DNA of 53,163 nucleotides from Verrucomicrobiota bacterium (GTDB taxonomy: Bacteria; Verrucomicrobiota; Verrucomicrobiia; Opitutales; UBA2995), in assembly GCA_027622555.1 (NCBI GenBank), contig JAQBYJ010000030.1:1-53163 (forward strand), written 5' to 3'. The notes under the pieces are model-generated. The model was not told the DNA's origin and made no database searches. It worked only from the letters and a program-made list of their open reading frames with translations. Of the stretch, positions 32,874 through 41,964 are shown piece after piece; positions within the stretch are counted from its first letter, which is position 1, and each line of letters opens with the position of its first letter. A program made the position numbers and the translations under genes.

Positions 32874-34403
32874 ATGTCTTCTCCGTGCAACTACCCTAGG
32901 CCAGTGGCCGTTACCATAACCGGTAGACTTATTCTCGCCGCCGCCTTTTCAGTACTCGGACTACTCGTTTTGGTAGGCACCGATGTTTCTGCGCAACCCA
33001 CCCGCGAACCCATCGTACGGGTGGTGGATATGAATCTCGGTGAATCAGCCAAGGTAACATTGAGCAACGGGGACACTGTCCGGGTTAAGCTGGTAGACTT
33101 GGTTGAGGAAACCGATTCGCTACGCGCGGCTATTCGTTCGGCCTTGGTGACGGTTGAGGTAAACGGTAAAACAGTGCAGTTGTCGTCCGGCAATTACAAC
33201 CTGCCGCTAGAGGTAGGTGATGTGCAGATCGATTGTCCCATAACACGAGGGTATCGTTCCAACAGCCGGCGCGACGTGTGGGCACTTGAAAAGGATGTCC
33301 GGCTGCGTCTATGGCCGACGAACTCTCCGCTTATCGACCCGACAACGTTTACTTACCCGGTCAAACAAAGGTGGTTCGCCACTTACACGCAAATGTCGAA
33401 CGAACCGACTTACGTGGACGGTGGAGAGCAGCCAAACAGCAAGGACATTTATTACCACAACGACCTGGATTTCGGTGGTTGCGAAGGCCTGATCGACGTG
33501 GTGGCCGCCACCGATGGACTCGTCGTTTCAAGTGGTGAAAACACATTGCCAGGCTATGAGGATTCGCCGGTGAACCAACGCTATGATGTGGTCTACTTGT
33601 TGGATGACCGTGGTTGGTATTATCGCTACAGTCACCTCTTCAGTATTGGTGATGCGATTACACCGGGTGCTAGGGTAACGATGGGACAAAAGATGGGTGT
33701 GTTGGGAAAAGAGGGTGGCAGCGGAGGATGGTCACACTTGCATTTTGGCATCGTCAGCCGTCAACCGTCCGGTAATTGGGGGACTCAGGATGCCTATGCC
33801 TTCGTTTGGGAAACTTATTTGCGCGAAAACAAACCGGCCCTTATTGCCGTGGCCCGCCCGCATCATTTGAACGCCATTGGGGAGAAAGTTATACTCGATG
33901 CCTCAAAGTCGTGGAGCGCATCAGGCCGAATAGCCTCTTATAATTGGACCTTCACAGATGGATCAAAAGCAACCGGATCCACTGTAGAGCGCTCTTATGA
34001 TAAACCCGGCATGTACACGGAAACTCTTCGGATAGAAGATGCACAAGGAAACATAGATTTCGATTTCGCGGTCGTGCAGGTAGTCGATCCCTCCAAGCCG
34101 GATGAGCTCCCACCATCGATCCACCCGACGTATTCGCCCACTACCGGCATCCATTCTGGTGATCGTGTGACTTTCAAGGTTCGTACCTTTCGAACCACGG
34201 ACGGCGAAGAAGTTTGGGACTTTGGCGATGGATCAAGGCCTGTCACTGTTAAATCCGACGGCAACGTCCATAAACTCGCAAAAGATGGTTATGCGGTGAC
34301 TGAACACACGTTTAAGAAACCCGGTGTTTACCTTGTTCGAGTCCAAAGAACCAATGCGCGAGGCGAAACTGCCGTCGGTTGTCTTGCGGTACATGTGGAG
34401 TAA
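32874..34403 (+). CDS. M23-family metallopeptidase with PKD domains
   Basis: This 509-aa secreted protein starts at an ATG with AGGAAG upstream, 63 bp inside the longest reading frame. The signal peptide (LILAAAFSVLGLLVLVGTDVSA) is followed by an N-terminal strand-rich region. The lysostaphin-type peptidase has H195-x3-D199 (HNDLDFGG) and H288-L-H290, with VVAATDGLVVSSG typical of M23. Two PKD-like beta domains follow (LDASKSWSASGRIASYNWTF; WDFGDGSRPV). M23 enzymes cut peptide bridges, often in peptidoglycan; PKD domains suggest binding to surface polymers. Confidence 0.82.
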   Translation: MSSPCNYPRPVAVTITGRLILAAAFSVLGLLVLVGTDVSAQPTREPIVRVVDMNLGESAKVTLSNGDTVRVKLVDLVEETDSLRAAIRSALVTVEVNGKTVQLSSGNYNLPLEVGDVQIDCPITRGYRSNSRRDVWALEKDVRLRLWPTNSPLIDPTTFTYPVKQRWFATYTQMSNEPTYVDGGEQPNSKDIYYHNDLDFGGCEGLIDVVAATDGLVVSSGENTLPGYEDSPVNQRYDVVYLLDDRGWYYRYSHLFSIGDAITPGARVTMGQKMGVLGKEGGSGGWSHLHFGIVSRQPSGNWGTQDAYAFVWETYLRENKPALIAVARPHHLNAIGEKVILDASKSWSASGRIASYNWTFTDGSKATGSTVERSYDKPGMYTETLRIEDAQGNIDFDFAVVQVVDPSKPDELPPSIHPTYSPTTGIHSGDRVTFKVRTFRTTDGEEVWDFGDGSRPVTVKSDGNVHKLAKDGYAVTEHTFKKPGVYLVRVQRTNARGETAVGCLAVHVE

Positions 34404-34497
34404 ACAGAGTTATCCAAAATGAATAATCAGGTCCAAGAAACAACTTACTGTATATCCTAACTCGATTTTTTAGAATACATGTGCTAACCAATACAAA

Positions 34498-35301
34498 ATG
34501 TTCTCATCTACCCTACCCCGCTGCCTTGCTTTCTCAGGCCTTATTTTAGTCCAAGGATTACTCACCTTGAATGGCGCTGGAGAAACCGCGCCAACCACTC
34601 GCCTGAATTTTGGCGACTATCCGGAAGAGCCAGGATTTATAAAACTTTTCAATGGCAAAGACCTGACAGGTTGGGATGGTCAACCAGGATCGTGGACGGT
34701 GGAGGATGGTGTCATCCAATGCACAGGCAAAGGCATGGCTCGCAACTGGCTCATCTGGCGTGGATTCGGTGCAGCCGATTTCGAACTTCGCCTCGATTTT
34801 CGTTACCGTAAAGGCAACTCGGGCGTTCAGGTGCGCAGTTCCGACCTCGGCGACTGGCAGGTACGTGGCTATCAGGTAGAAGTTTCACCACCCGAGGGGA
34901 TGGGGCTTTGGCACCACTCGCTCATGTCTCCGGATATTGAAATTCAAAACACCCGGAAGCACCTGGCCACCGCCGGACAACGAGTGACCATCGCCCAAGA
35001 TGGAACCAAGGTGGTCGAACAATTTGAAAAAGCCGAAACCATCCAGGCGCACTACAAGGTTGGCGAATGGAATACGATGCGGGTGATCGTTCAGGACAAC
35101 CGCCTCATCCAGATCATCAATGGAAAAATGTTCTCGGATGCAACGGACGACCAGGCCGGTTTTTCATCGGACACCGGGGTCATCGCTTTTCAGGATCATG
35201 GCAAGGGAGCGGACGTCGCGTTCAGGAATATCCGGATCAAGATAATTGAACCTGTCGTAGAACTGAAAGCACCCAAAGCGAAGACGCCTGTAAAACACTG
35301 A
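34498..35301 (+). CDS. DUF1080 (3-keto-disaccharide hydrolase) domain protein
   Basis: This 267-aa exported concanavalin-like protein has the signal peptide FSGLILVQGLLTLNGAG, then FIKLFNGKDLTGWDG, WTVEDGVIQCTGKG, RYRKGNSGVQVRSSD, GYQVEV and RNIRIKII, the hallmark strands of DUF1080. Some members cleave 3-keto-glycosides made by oxidoreductases. In this window a GMC dehydrogenase and Gfo/Idh proteins could make such substrates, but none is adjacent. It stands alone with a 94-bp upstream gap. Confidence 0.87.
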   Translation: MFSSTLPRCLAFSGLILVQGLLTLNGAGETAPTTRLNFGDYPEEPGFIKLFNGKDLTGWDGQPGSWTVEDGVIQCTGKGMARNWLIWRGFGAADFELRLDFRYRKGNSGVQVRSSDLGDWQVRGYQVEVSPPEGMGLWHHSLMSPDIEIQNTRKHLATAGQRVTIAQDGTKVVEQFEKAETIQAHYKVGEWNTMRVIVQDNRLIQIINGKMFSDATDDQAGFSSDTGVIAFQDHGKGADVAFRNIRIKIIEPVVELKAPKAKTPVKH

Positions 35302-35420
35302 CGGCCATCGTTGATGTATCCCCTGCTTATCCGCACCAGTTGGTATCTTGTCTGTTTGTCGGCTAGCACATCAGCAGCGGACCGACCAAGCCCTTCGGGC
35401 CTAGTTCGAGCCGCCTCCCT

Positions 35421-36584
35421 TTACTCCAGGGAATCAAGAAATTGGGTTAGACCCATGGCTGTGACCGACTCCGAAAGAGGATAGGAATTCCCTTCAGGAA
35501 TCAGGTAGGTGCCTCTCGTTGCCTCGAGCGTACTCATGCTTTCGATAAACCCAGGAGTCAGTTTTGGAGAAAGCGTGCGTTTGATTTCGATCGCGTGCTT
35601 CTCGCCCGAGGCATTTTCCAATACCAGATCCACTTCGGCACCCGCGTGAGTGCGGTAGTGAGTGCAAATCGTACTCGAAGGAAGTAAGGCAAGTATCTGT
35701 TCGATACAATAACCCTCCCAGGAATGACCACAGATTGGGTGGCCAAGAACTTTTTCCAAGCCATGTAATCCGACAAGAGCATGGAGTAAGCCTGTATCAC
35801 GCCAGTAGACTTTGGGCGCTTTCACAAGTCGTTTTCCTGCATTGCGACTCCAGGCCGAAAGGGTGCGCACAAGGTAAAGCCCTTCGAGTAGTTCCAGATA
35901 GCGACGGGCGGTCTTTCCATCAATTCCCAGAGATGCACCGAGTTTGCTCAGATTCAAAGTAGCTCCCTGCTGATGCGCGAGCATGGAACAGAAGCGGAGC
36001 AGCTGTAGTGGTGTTGCAGCTACGCCCAGTTGAGGCAAGTCGCGCTCAACATAGCTGGTTATAAAGTCATCGCACCACTGGTTTGCAGAAGCGTCGTCTT
36101 CAGCTAGAAAACTTTCAGGGTATCCTCCCCGGTACCAATGTTGGTCGATGGTGGCATTTGGGTTTTTCAACTCAGTGAGATTCAATGGATGCAATTCCAG
36201 GTAGCTGATCCGACCAGCCAGTGTTTCCGAGCTTTGCATCAACAGGTCCGGGGAGGCTGATCCCAGGATTAAAAATTGAGAAGCCTTCTCACCCTTTCGT
36301 CGACGCTCATCTACCAGGCTTCTGAGCACTGGGAAAACTTCAGGGAGACGCTGAATCTCATCAAGAATCACGAGGTGATCATCAAGCTTGCTCAGGTAAA
36401 GCTCGGGATCGTCAAGCTTAGCAATGTCCGAAGGGCGTTCAAGATCCAGATAATGAGAGGGCTTGTCCAATTTCAAACTACGGGCCAGGGTTGTTTTACC
36501 CACCTGCCGCGAACCCAAGAGCGCCACCACTGGTGTTCGGGAGATTCTTTGAATAAGCGTAGATTCCAATCTTCGAGTTAGCAT
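35421..36584 (-). CDS. AAA ATPase with DUF4143 C-terminal domain, second copy
   Basis: This 387-aa protein has Walker A G24-SRQVGKTT and Walker B LVILD75-E76, then LILGSASPDLL and a helical middle with KLGASLGIDGKTARRYLELL. The DUF4143 end has THAGAEVDLVLE and AIEIKRT, again an E-x-D...E-x-K pattern. It is the same family as 9230-10378 but clearly divergent. It is flanked by exported carbohydrate genes on the other strand, and an inverted repeat lies 11 bp before its start, mirroring the first copy. Confidence 0.87.
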   Translation of the reverse strand: MLTRRLESTLIQRISRTPVVALLGSRQVGKTTLARSLKLDKPSHYLDLERPSDIAKLDDPELYLSKLDDHLVILDEIQRLPEVFPVLRSLVDERRRKGEKASQFLILGSASPDLLMQSSETLAGRISYLELHPLNLTELKNPNATIDQHWYRGGYPESFLAEDDASANQWCDDFITSYVERDLPQLGVAATPLQLLRFCSMLAHQQGATLNLSKLGASLGIDGKTARRYLELLEGLYLVRTLSAWSRNAGKRLVKAPKVYWRDTGLLHALVGLHGLEKVLGHPICGHSWEGYCIEQILALLPSSTICTHYRTHAGAEVDLVLENASGEKHAIEIKRTLSPKLTPGFIESMSTLEATRGTYLIPEGNSYPLSESVTAMGLTQFLDSLE

Positions 36585-36595
36585 ATGCCTAGAAT

Positions 36596-36615
36596 ATGCG
36601 GAATCTATTCCGTAT
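36596..36615. promoter_or_regulatory. Inverted repeat, candidate operator of the second DUF4143 gene
   Basis: ATGCGGAAT (36596-36604) and ATTCCGTAT (36607-36615) are inverted with one mismatch and a 2-bp centre. They lie 11 bp upstream of the minus-strand start at 36584. The sequence differs from the site at 9187-9219 but the position is nearly identical. Confidence 0.5.
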
Positions 36616-36697
36616 TTACAAGGTTAAAACCATTAGATTCCCTTGCGGTCTTCCGGACTCGACACAGAAATAACTCTGCAGTTTCATAGGAGTCGCT

Positions 36698-38218
36698 GTG
36701 GTCCTTTTTCGAATGAACTTCCTTTCAAGCCTGCTTGTCCTTTTCTTCGCTGTCAGCGGATATGCCGCAGTAGGCAGACCCGACATCCTTATGATCGCCA
36801 TCGACGACCTCCGACCGATGCTGGGGTGTTACGGCGACGCGCGAGCCGTTACACCCAACATAGATCGGCTCGCAGCCAGGAGCGTGGTTTTTGATCGGGC
36901 CTACTGCCAGTATGCGAAATGCGGTCCCTCCCGCCTATCGATCATGACCGGACTTCGCCCCGATTCCATTGGTGTATTCAGCCATGGTGAAAATGATGTA
37001 GCTGCATTCCGCAATCGCAGATCTGACGCCATTTCAATGGCCCGGTGGTTCAAAGACCAGGGTTACCACACCCAAAGCTTCGGCAAAGTGGACCATGACG
37101 GTTGGGCTATTGAATCAGACTGGTCAGAATCTATTTTCGCCGGACGGGAAAAAGAAGGACTGGAGATCTTCGACGAAACGAATCCAGGTGGCCCATCGAT
37201 TATTGCCGATCGTTTGGAGTGTCCGGTGAAACAAAGTCCGGATGTGGCGGATGATTATTTCTTCGCTGGACGAATGACGAACCAGGTCTTGGCAGCCTTG
37301 CACACGAGGGCAGAAGAGAAGCCCCAGTTCATAGCCGTCGGATTCCGGAAACCACATGTTCCATACATTGCACCGAAACGTTATTTCGATCTCCATCAAC
37401 CCGATGAAACGTGGCTCGCGAAGAACCCGATGCCTGCAACCGGATCACCTGTCATGGCCTGGTTCAATTCCGATGGTTACGTGGGGTCGGCAAAGCGGAT
37501 TGGCCTCACTATGCCGGATATACCTAACCATGAGGAAGGAATCGATTGGAACGGATACGAGATGCGGAGTTACGTTGGCGTTCCAAACGAAGGTGCTATT
37601 CCAACTTCGCTGCAGTTGGAACTCCTTCAGGCCTACGCAGCATGCGTCAGCTATGTGGATGCCCAGGTCGGACGACTCATGGAGGAGCTGGAGAGAAGCA
37701 ATCGCCTGGACAAAACGATTATCCTTCTCTGGTCCGATCATGGTTATCATCTGGGCGAGCAAAGTGCCTGGACCAAAATGACCAATTTCGAAATTGCGAC
37801 CCGGGTCCCTCTGATGATTGCTGCTCCAGGAATCAAACCCGGACGGACAAATACCCTCTCCGAATTGGTGGACCTTTACCCAACCTTGTGTGATCTGGCC
37901 GGCATCGAAGCGCCCAAAAATCTGGAAGGTAAAACGCTCGTCCCAGTCCTTGAAAAGCCTTCGAAAACATTCTCCTCAGTCGCGTTGAGTCAACACGTCC
38001 GCTTTAAGGAAAGATACATGGGCCGGGCTCTACGGACTGACAGATATCGCTTCGTGCTGTGGGAAGACTCCAAGACTGGACAGATCGTGGAACGCGAATT
38101 GTATGACCACAACGCCGATCCGTTGGAGACCATGAATTTGGCTGGCAATTCAAATCAGCAAAAACGCGTGGAGAAGTTGGAAAAGCAACTAGGTGAGGCT
38201 TACGCATATTCGAAATGA
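36698..38218 (+). CDS. Iduronate-2-sulfatase-like sulfatase
   Basis: This 506-aa exported sulfatase starts at a GTG supported by AGGAG five bases upstream. The signal peptide is SSLLVLFFAVSGYA. The N-terminal AIDDLRPMLGCYGD is typical of iduronate-2-sulfatase relatives, and the formylglycine site is C75-G-P-S-R, with later FGKVDH, GFRKPHVPY and LWSDHGYHLGEQ. The substrate is likely a 2-O-sulfated uronic or hexose unit, by analogy only. It stands alone between the DUF4143 gene and the GMC operon. Confidence 0.88.
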   Translation: MVLFRMNFLSSLLVLFFAVSGYAAVGRPDILMIAIDDLRPMLGCYGDARAVTPNIDRLAARSVVFDRAYCQYAKCGPSRLSIMTGLRPDSIGVFSHGENDVAAFRNRRSDAISMARWFKDQGYHTQSFGKVDHDGWAIESDWSESIFAGREKEGLEIFDETNPGGPSIIADRLECPVKQSPDVADDYFFAGRMTNQVLAALHTRAEEKPQFIAVGFRKPHVPYIAPKRYFDLHQPDETWLAKNPMPATGSPVMAWFNSDGYVGSAKRIGLTMPDIPNHEEGIDWNGYEMRSYVGVPNEGAIPTSLQLELLQAYAACVSYVDAQVGRLMEELERSNRLDKTIILLWSDHGYHLGEQSAWTKMTNFEIATRVPLMIAAPGIKPGRTNTLSELVDLYPTLCDLAGIEAPKNLEGKTLVPVLEKPSKTFSSVALSQHVRFKERYMGRALRTDRYRFVLWEDSKTGQIVERELYDHNADPLETMNLAGNSNQQKRVEKLEKQLGEAYAYSK

Positions 38219-38337
38219 AATGGTTAACTTTTCTCAAACTAATACTCACTTCTGTTGTGAATCACTATCCATTCTAGAACTAACACATGTTTCATATGAC
38301 GGTTTCCGCTGTTTGAGCTGTGGGGTTCAGTTATAAA

Positions 38338-38365
38338 TGCCAAGCTGGGGCTTGGCGTTCCCAGG
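38338..38365. repeat. GCCAAGCTGGGGCTTGGC hairpin, third copy
   Basis: TGCCAAGCTGGGGCTTGGC followed by GTTCCCAGG is identical over these 28 bases to the copies at 7441 and 26996. It lies 78 bp upstream of the GMC oxidoreductase gene. Confidence 0.8.
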
Positions 38366-38443
38366 ATTGCAGCTACTCCTAACTTTTAAAGGCGACAACA
38401 ATCATGGAAAAGGTTTTCTTAATCCAAGTTCCCCAAATCAATC

Positions 38444-40258
38444 ATGCCCGTTATTTCCCCAAATGAAATCCAATCCAACTACGATGTGGTAATCGTGGGT
38501 TCGGGTGCCGGTGGCGGTCAGGTCGCTTATCTTCTGGCCATGGCAGGCATCAAGACTCTGGTCCTCGAAGCAGGCCGGATGTTTGATCCGGTTCGGGAAA
38601 CGGCCATGTTTCACACCCCCGATCAGGCACCTCTGCGCGAGGAGCCAACGCCGGATAAACAGTACGGCTTTTACGACGCTTCCATCACATCCGGCTGGGA
38701 CATCCCCGGCGAACCGTACACCAACGCGAGTAAAGAGGAGAAACGAGAGTTTCACTGGTGGCGGCAGCGAATGATGGGCGGACGGACCAACCACTGGGGC
38801 AGAGTTTCCCTGCGCAATGGATCTTACGATTTCAAAACTAACTCGCGCCAAGGAGTCGGTTTCGATTGGCCCATCACCTACGACGACCTGGCGCCGTATT
38901 ACGACAAAGTGGAAATGCTTGTGGGGATTTTTGGTGCCAGCGAAGGGATCGAAAATTCCCCGGATTCATCTCCCGGAGTCCTGCTGCCTCCACCTCCCTT
39001 CCGCGCTGGAGAATTGCTTGCCAAGGAGCGGGGCAAGAAACTGGGGATTCCCGTCCTGCCGGTTCACCGGGCAGTGCTCACCCAACGCCAGGATGCCGAT
39101 ACCCTTCCGGCAAAACTTCACCCGGGGAATGCGAAAGCTCAACGCCTTTTGGCTGAAAACATGAGGATGCGCTCAGCCTGCTTGTTTGCTACCGATTGCC
39201 ATCGCGGTTGTTCGGTCGGCGCAGCCTTTGATTCGACCACCACTTTGTTGAGACCCGCATTGAAATCCGGCAACCTCGACATACTGCCCAATGCCATGGT
39301 CCGGAATGTGACGGTTGATAAATCTGGCAAGGCCAGTGGAGTCAGCTACATCGACAAGGTCGATGGAAGGGAACATCAGGTCAAAGGGCGTGTTGTCGTG
39401 CTCGCGGCGAGTGCCTATGAAACCGCTCGACTGTTGCTGAACTCGAAGTCCAACCGTTTTCCTGACGGACTGGGAAACTCCAGCGGAAAGGTTGGCAAAT
39501 ACATCACCGACTCGATCAGCAGCCGCTTCAGCGCACAAATACCGGCTCTGGAAAATCTCCCCATACACAATGAAGATAGCGTAGTTGGGCAGCAGGCCTA
39601 CGTTCCCTTCTGGCTCTGCAAGGAACAAGCGGCGGGCAAACTCGATTTTCCCGGCGGCTACAAATTCATCATGGTAAGCGGTCGCAAAATGCCGAATCTC
39701 AACACCGGTAAAAGTTTTGATTCGCTCTCGGACAGCGATGGTATTCCCTTCGGCAAAAAGTTAAAGGAAGATGCCCGACGTTATTACGGGTCGATGCAAG
39801 GAATTGGCGCACAAGGTGCCATGGCCGCCAACGATGACTGCTTCTGCGAACTGGATCCCGAGGTAAAAGACCAGTGGGGCATCCCCGCCCTGCGCTTTCA
39901 TTGGAAGTTTTCTGAAGACGATATAAAGCAGGTTGCCCACCAACAGGAAATGATGGGCAACCTGCTTGAAGCCATGGAGGCCAAATTCAACCGTCCGCCC
40001 GACACGGAAAACCCGCTCAAGGCAGTCAAGGAAGGCGGCCAAACCATTCACGAGGTGGGCGGGGCGATCATGGGAGCGAATGCTTCGAACTCGGTAACCA
40101 ACCAATGGTGTCAGACCTGGGACGTACCCAATGTTTTTATCGCCGATGGTGCTCCCTTTCCCGGTACGGCGGATAAGAACCCCACCCTGACCATCATGGC
40201 CCTGGCCTGGCGCACCGCGGACCACCTGATCGGGGAAATTAAGAAAGGAAACATCTAG
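38444..40258 (+). CDS. GMC-family FAD-dependent sugar dehydrogenase (large subunit)
   Basis: This 604-aa flavoprotein has the FAD dinucleotide motif G19-SGAGG24, VLEAGR, GGRTNHWGRVSLR and the family end FPGTADKNPTLTIMALAWRT. It resembles gluconate 2-dehydrogenase and other GMC large subunits that oxidise sugars or sugar acids. It has no signal peptide. The partner small subunit, encoded 124 bp downstream, has a Tat signal and could carry the complex across the membrane. Electrons would pass to a cytochrome subunit, which is absent from the window. Confidence 0.88.
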   Translation: MPVISPNEIQSNYDVVIVGSGAGGGQVAYLLAMAGIKTLVLEAGRMFDPVRETAMFHTPDQAPLREEPTPDKQYGFYDASITSGWDIPGEPYTNASKEEKREFHWWRQRMMGGRTNHWGRVSLRNGSYDFKTNSRQGVGFDWPITYDDLAPYYDKVEMLVGIFGASEGIENSPDSSPGVLLPPPPFRAGELLAKERGKKLGIPVLPVHRAVLTQRQDADTLPAKLHPGNAKAQRLLAENMRMRSACLFATDCHRGCSVGAAFDSTTTLLRPALKSGNLDILPNAMVRNVTVDKSGKASGVSYIDKVDGREHQVKGRVVVLAASAYETARLLLNSKSNRFPDGLGNSSGKVGKYITDSISSRFSAQIPALENLPIHNEDSVVGQQAYVPFWLCKEQAAGKLDFPGGYKFIMVSGRKMPNLNTGKSFDSLSDSDGIPFGKKLKEDARRYYGSMQGIGAQGAMAANDDCFCELDPEVKDQWGIPALRFHWKFSEDDIKQVAHQQEMMGNLLEAMEAKFNRPPDTENPLKAVKEGGQTIHEVGGAIMGANASNSVTNQWCQTWDVPNVFIADGAPFPGTADKNPTLTIMALAWRTADHLIGEIKKGNI

Positions 40259-40382
40259 CACTTTTTAGAATGAATGATGACTCATTTCTTAAAATTATTT
40301 GCGGCAGAGCAGGATGCATCGCCACTAAAAGAGGTAGGGCTATTGCGTCCTCGCAGTGCCGTCGTTAGGACAAAGATATAAC

Positions 40383-41045
40383 ATGAATAAGGAAAACAAC
40401 TTTCCACGTATCAACCGCCGTGAAGCATTGAAGTGGATTGCTTCGGCGGCAACCTCCTTGCCTGCACTTGGCGCGTCTTCTCTACCCTTAACCCAAGCTT
40501 CGGCAAGTACTGTCACAGCACAGGGCTACGGACCCGATCCAGATCTTCTTAAGATCTACCGCCCGGGTGATCTTTGGCCACTCACCTTGAGCGATGAACA
40601 GCGGCGAATAGTCATCGCTTTGTGCGATATTATTATGCCGTCCGACGACCAGTCACCTAGTGCTTCGTCTTTGGGCGTTCACGATTTTGTAGATGAATGG
40701 ATCAGCTCGCCTTATCCGGACCAGGCGAAAGACCGGAAGCTCATCCTGCAAGGCCTTCCCGGGCTGGATGAAGAAGCGCAAAGGCAAGGAGCCAAAAACT
40801 TTGTGTCCCTGAAACTCGCCGAACAAACAGCGATCTGCCAAGAACTTGCCCGATCAGCAAAAGCGAGTAACAAAAAGTTTCCCGGCAATTTCTTTTATCT
40901 TATGCGCAACCTGATCGCCGGCGGATACTACACCACTCCGGCCGGGATGAAGGATATTGGCTACACCGGCAATGTCGCCCGGACACACGCCCCTGCTCCG
41001 CCACCGGAAGCTTTGGCACACCTTGGACTCAAGGGAGAGAAGTAA
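40383..41045 (+). CDS. Gluconate 2-dehydrogenase subunit 3-like protein, Tat signal
   Basis: This small subunit (220 aa) starts at ATG 40383, 27 bp inside the longest reading frame, because the Tat signal NRREALKWIASAATSLPALG then sits near the N-terminus. The mature part has the subunit-3 pattern LTLSDEQRRIVIALCDIIMP, GVHDFVDEWISSPY and the late FFYLMRNLIAGGYYTTPAGM. It forms a complex with the GMC subunit. The GTAGGGCTATTGCG repeat-like segment lies between the two genes. Confidence 0.87.
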   Translation: MNKENNFPRINRREALKWIASAATSLPALGASSLPLTQASASTVTAQGYGPDPDLLKIYRPGDLWPLTLSDEQRRIVIALCDIIMPSDDQSPSASSLGVHDFVDEWISSPYPDQAKDRKLILQGLPGLDEEAQRQGAKNFVSLKLAEQTAICQELARSAKASNKKFPGNFFYLMRNLIAGGYYTTPAGMKDIGYTGNVARTHAPAPPPEALAHLGLKGEK

Positions 41046-41199
41046 AACATCTCAGCAGAGCCGGAGGCTCTGGCCCGACCATTTCACCAGAACAGAAGGC
41101 AGGGCTATTGCGCGTGCCAAGCCGTAGCCTGTTTGAGCGAAGGTTGGGCCTCGTTATGCCGCCGTATCTTCCAATAAGCGCATGACTTCCATTTATTCT

Positions 41200-41856
41200 T
41201 CAAATTCTCCCCACACCTGCTTCAGAAAAAATGTCACTCAAGTTCCGGTAACAAATCCTGGCCGCGTTCTCCGGATCGTATCCTTCCGCACGCCAAACCA
41301 GTGAACTGACTTCCGGACAAATTTCTCCGCGATAGCCTCCTTCATAAAACAGGGAAAGGACACGTGCATGATCGACGGTTCCTGACTGTCCAGGAAGTTC
41401 GAATACCACCTTCTCATTTTCCTGAACTGCATCTTTCATCACAACATAACTCGTGTATGGCAAAGCCATATCGACTGTGCTTTCGATGGACATATCACGG
41501 AAGGCGAAATGGCTATAATCGTAGACCATTCGCAGCTTGGGATTGTCGCCAAGTTCATGAATCATCCACACGGCTTCATCAGGTGTGGACATCGCGTGAC
41601 CTCGGTGTGGTTTAATTGCGAGGGTAATGCCCGCCGCGGCGGCAAGTTCCAGCCACTGCCCCACCCGGTCGCGAAATAAATTCTTTTTCTGGCCCCACTT
41701 CCCACCACCCAAAACACCTTGAATCAGCGGAAGGTTATCCACCTTAAGATCATGGGCTAACTCAAGAAGCCGTTTGACCCAATCCAAATTACTTTGCTGT
41801 TTTTTGACCTCCTCACTCGGAGTCGGCAGTCCCATGAGAGCACCCAGGCAGCGCAA
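41200..41856 (-). pseudogene. Sugar phosphate isomerase/epimerase-like TIM barrel, 5' part lost
   Basis: The 218-aa frame covers the second half of a xylose-isomerase-like barrel: LDWVKRLLELAHDLKV, GITLAIKPHRGHAMSTPDEA, RMVYDYSHF, KDAVQ and YRGEICPEVSS. Full proteins of this kind have about 280-320 residues after the signal. The beginning in another frame (41813-41917) is an intact Tat lipoprotein signal, but the first strands of the barrel are missing between them. A deletion with a frameshift explains both pieces, so activity is unlikely. Confidence 0.7.
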
Positions 41857-41917
41857 GAATGCTTAGTATAGCGCAGCTGCCACCCTTCAACCAGTTTCTT
41901 CGTGAAATAACTTTCAT
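41813..41917 (-). pseudogene. Orphaned Tat/lipoprotein signal of the decayed isomerase
   Basis: Starting at ATG 41917 with GGAG six bases upstream, 34 codons read MKVISRRNWLKGGSCAILSI then LALPGCSHGTADSE and a stop. SRRNWLK is a twin-arginine motif and LPGC a lipobox. It overlaps the 5' end of the isomerase frame in another reading frame, so the intact gene began here and encoded an exported lipoprotein. Confidence 0.65.
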
Positions 41918-41964
41918 TCAGGCTCCATTGAATTGTGAAAAGGCACATACTAAATCGATTAAAG

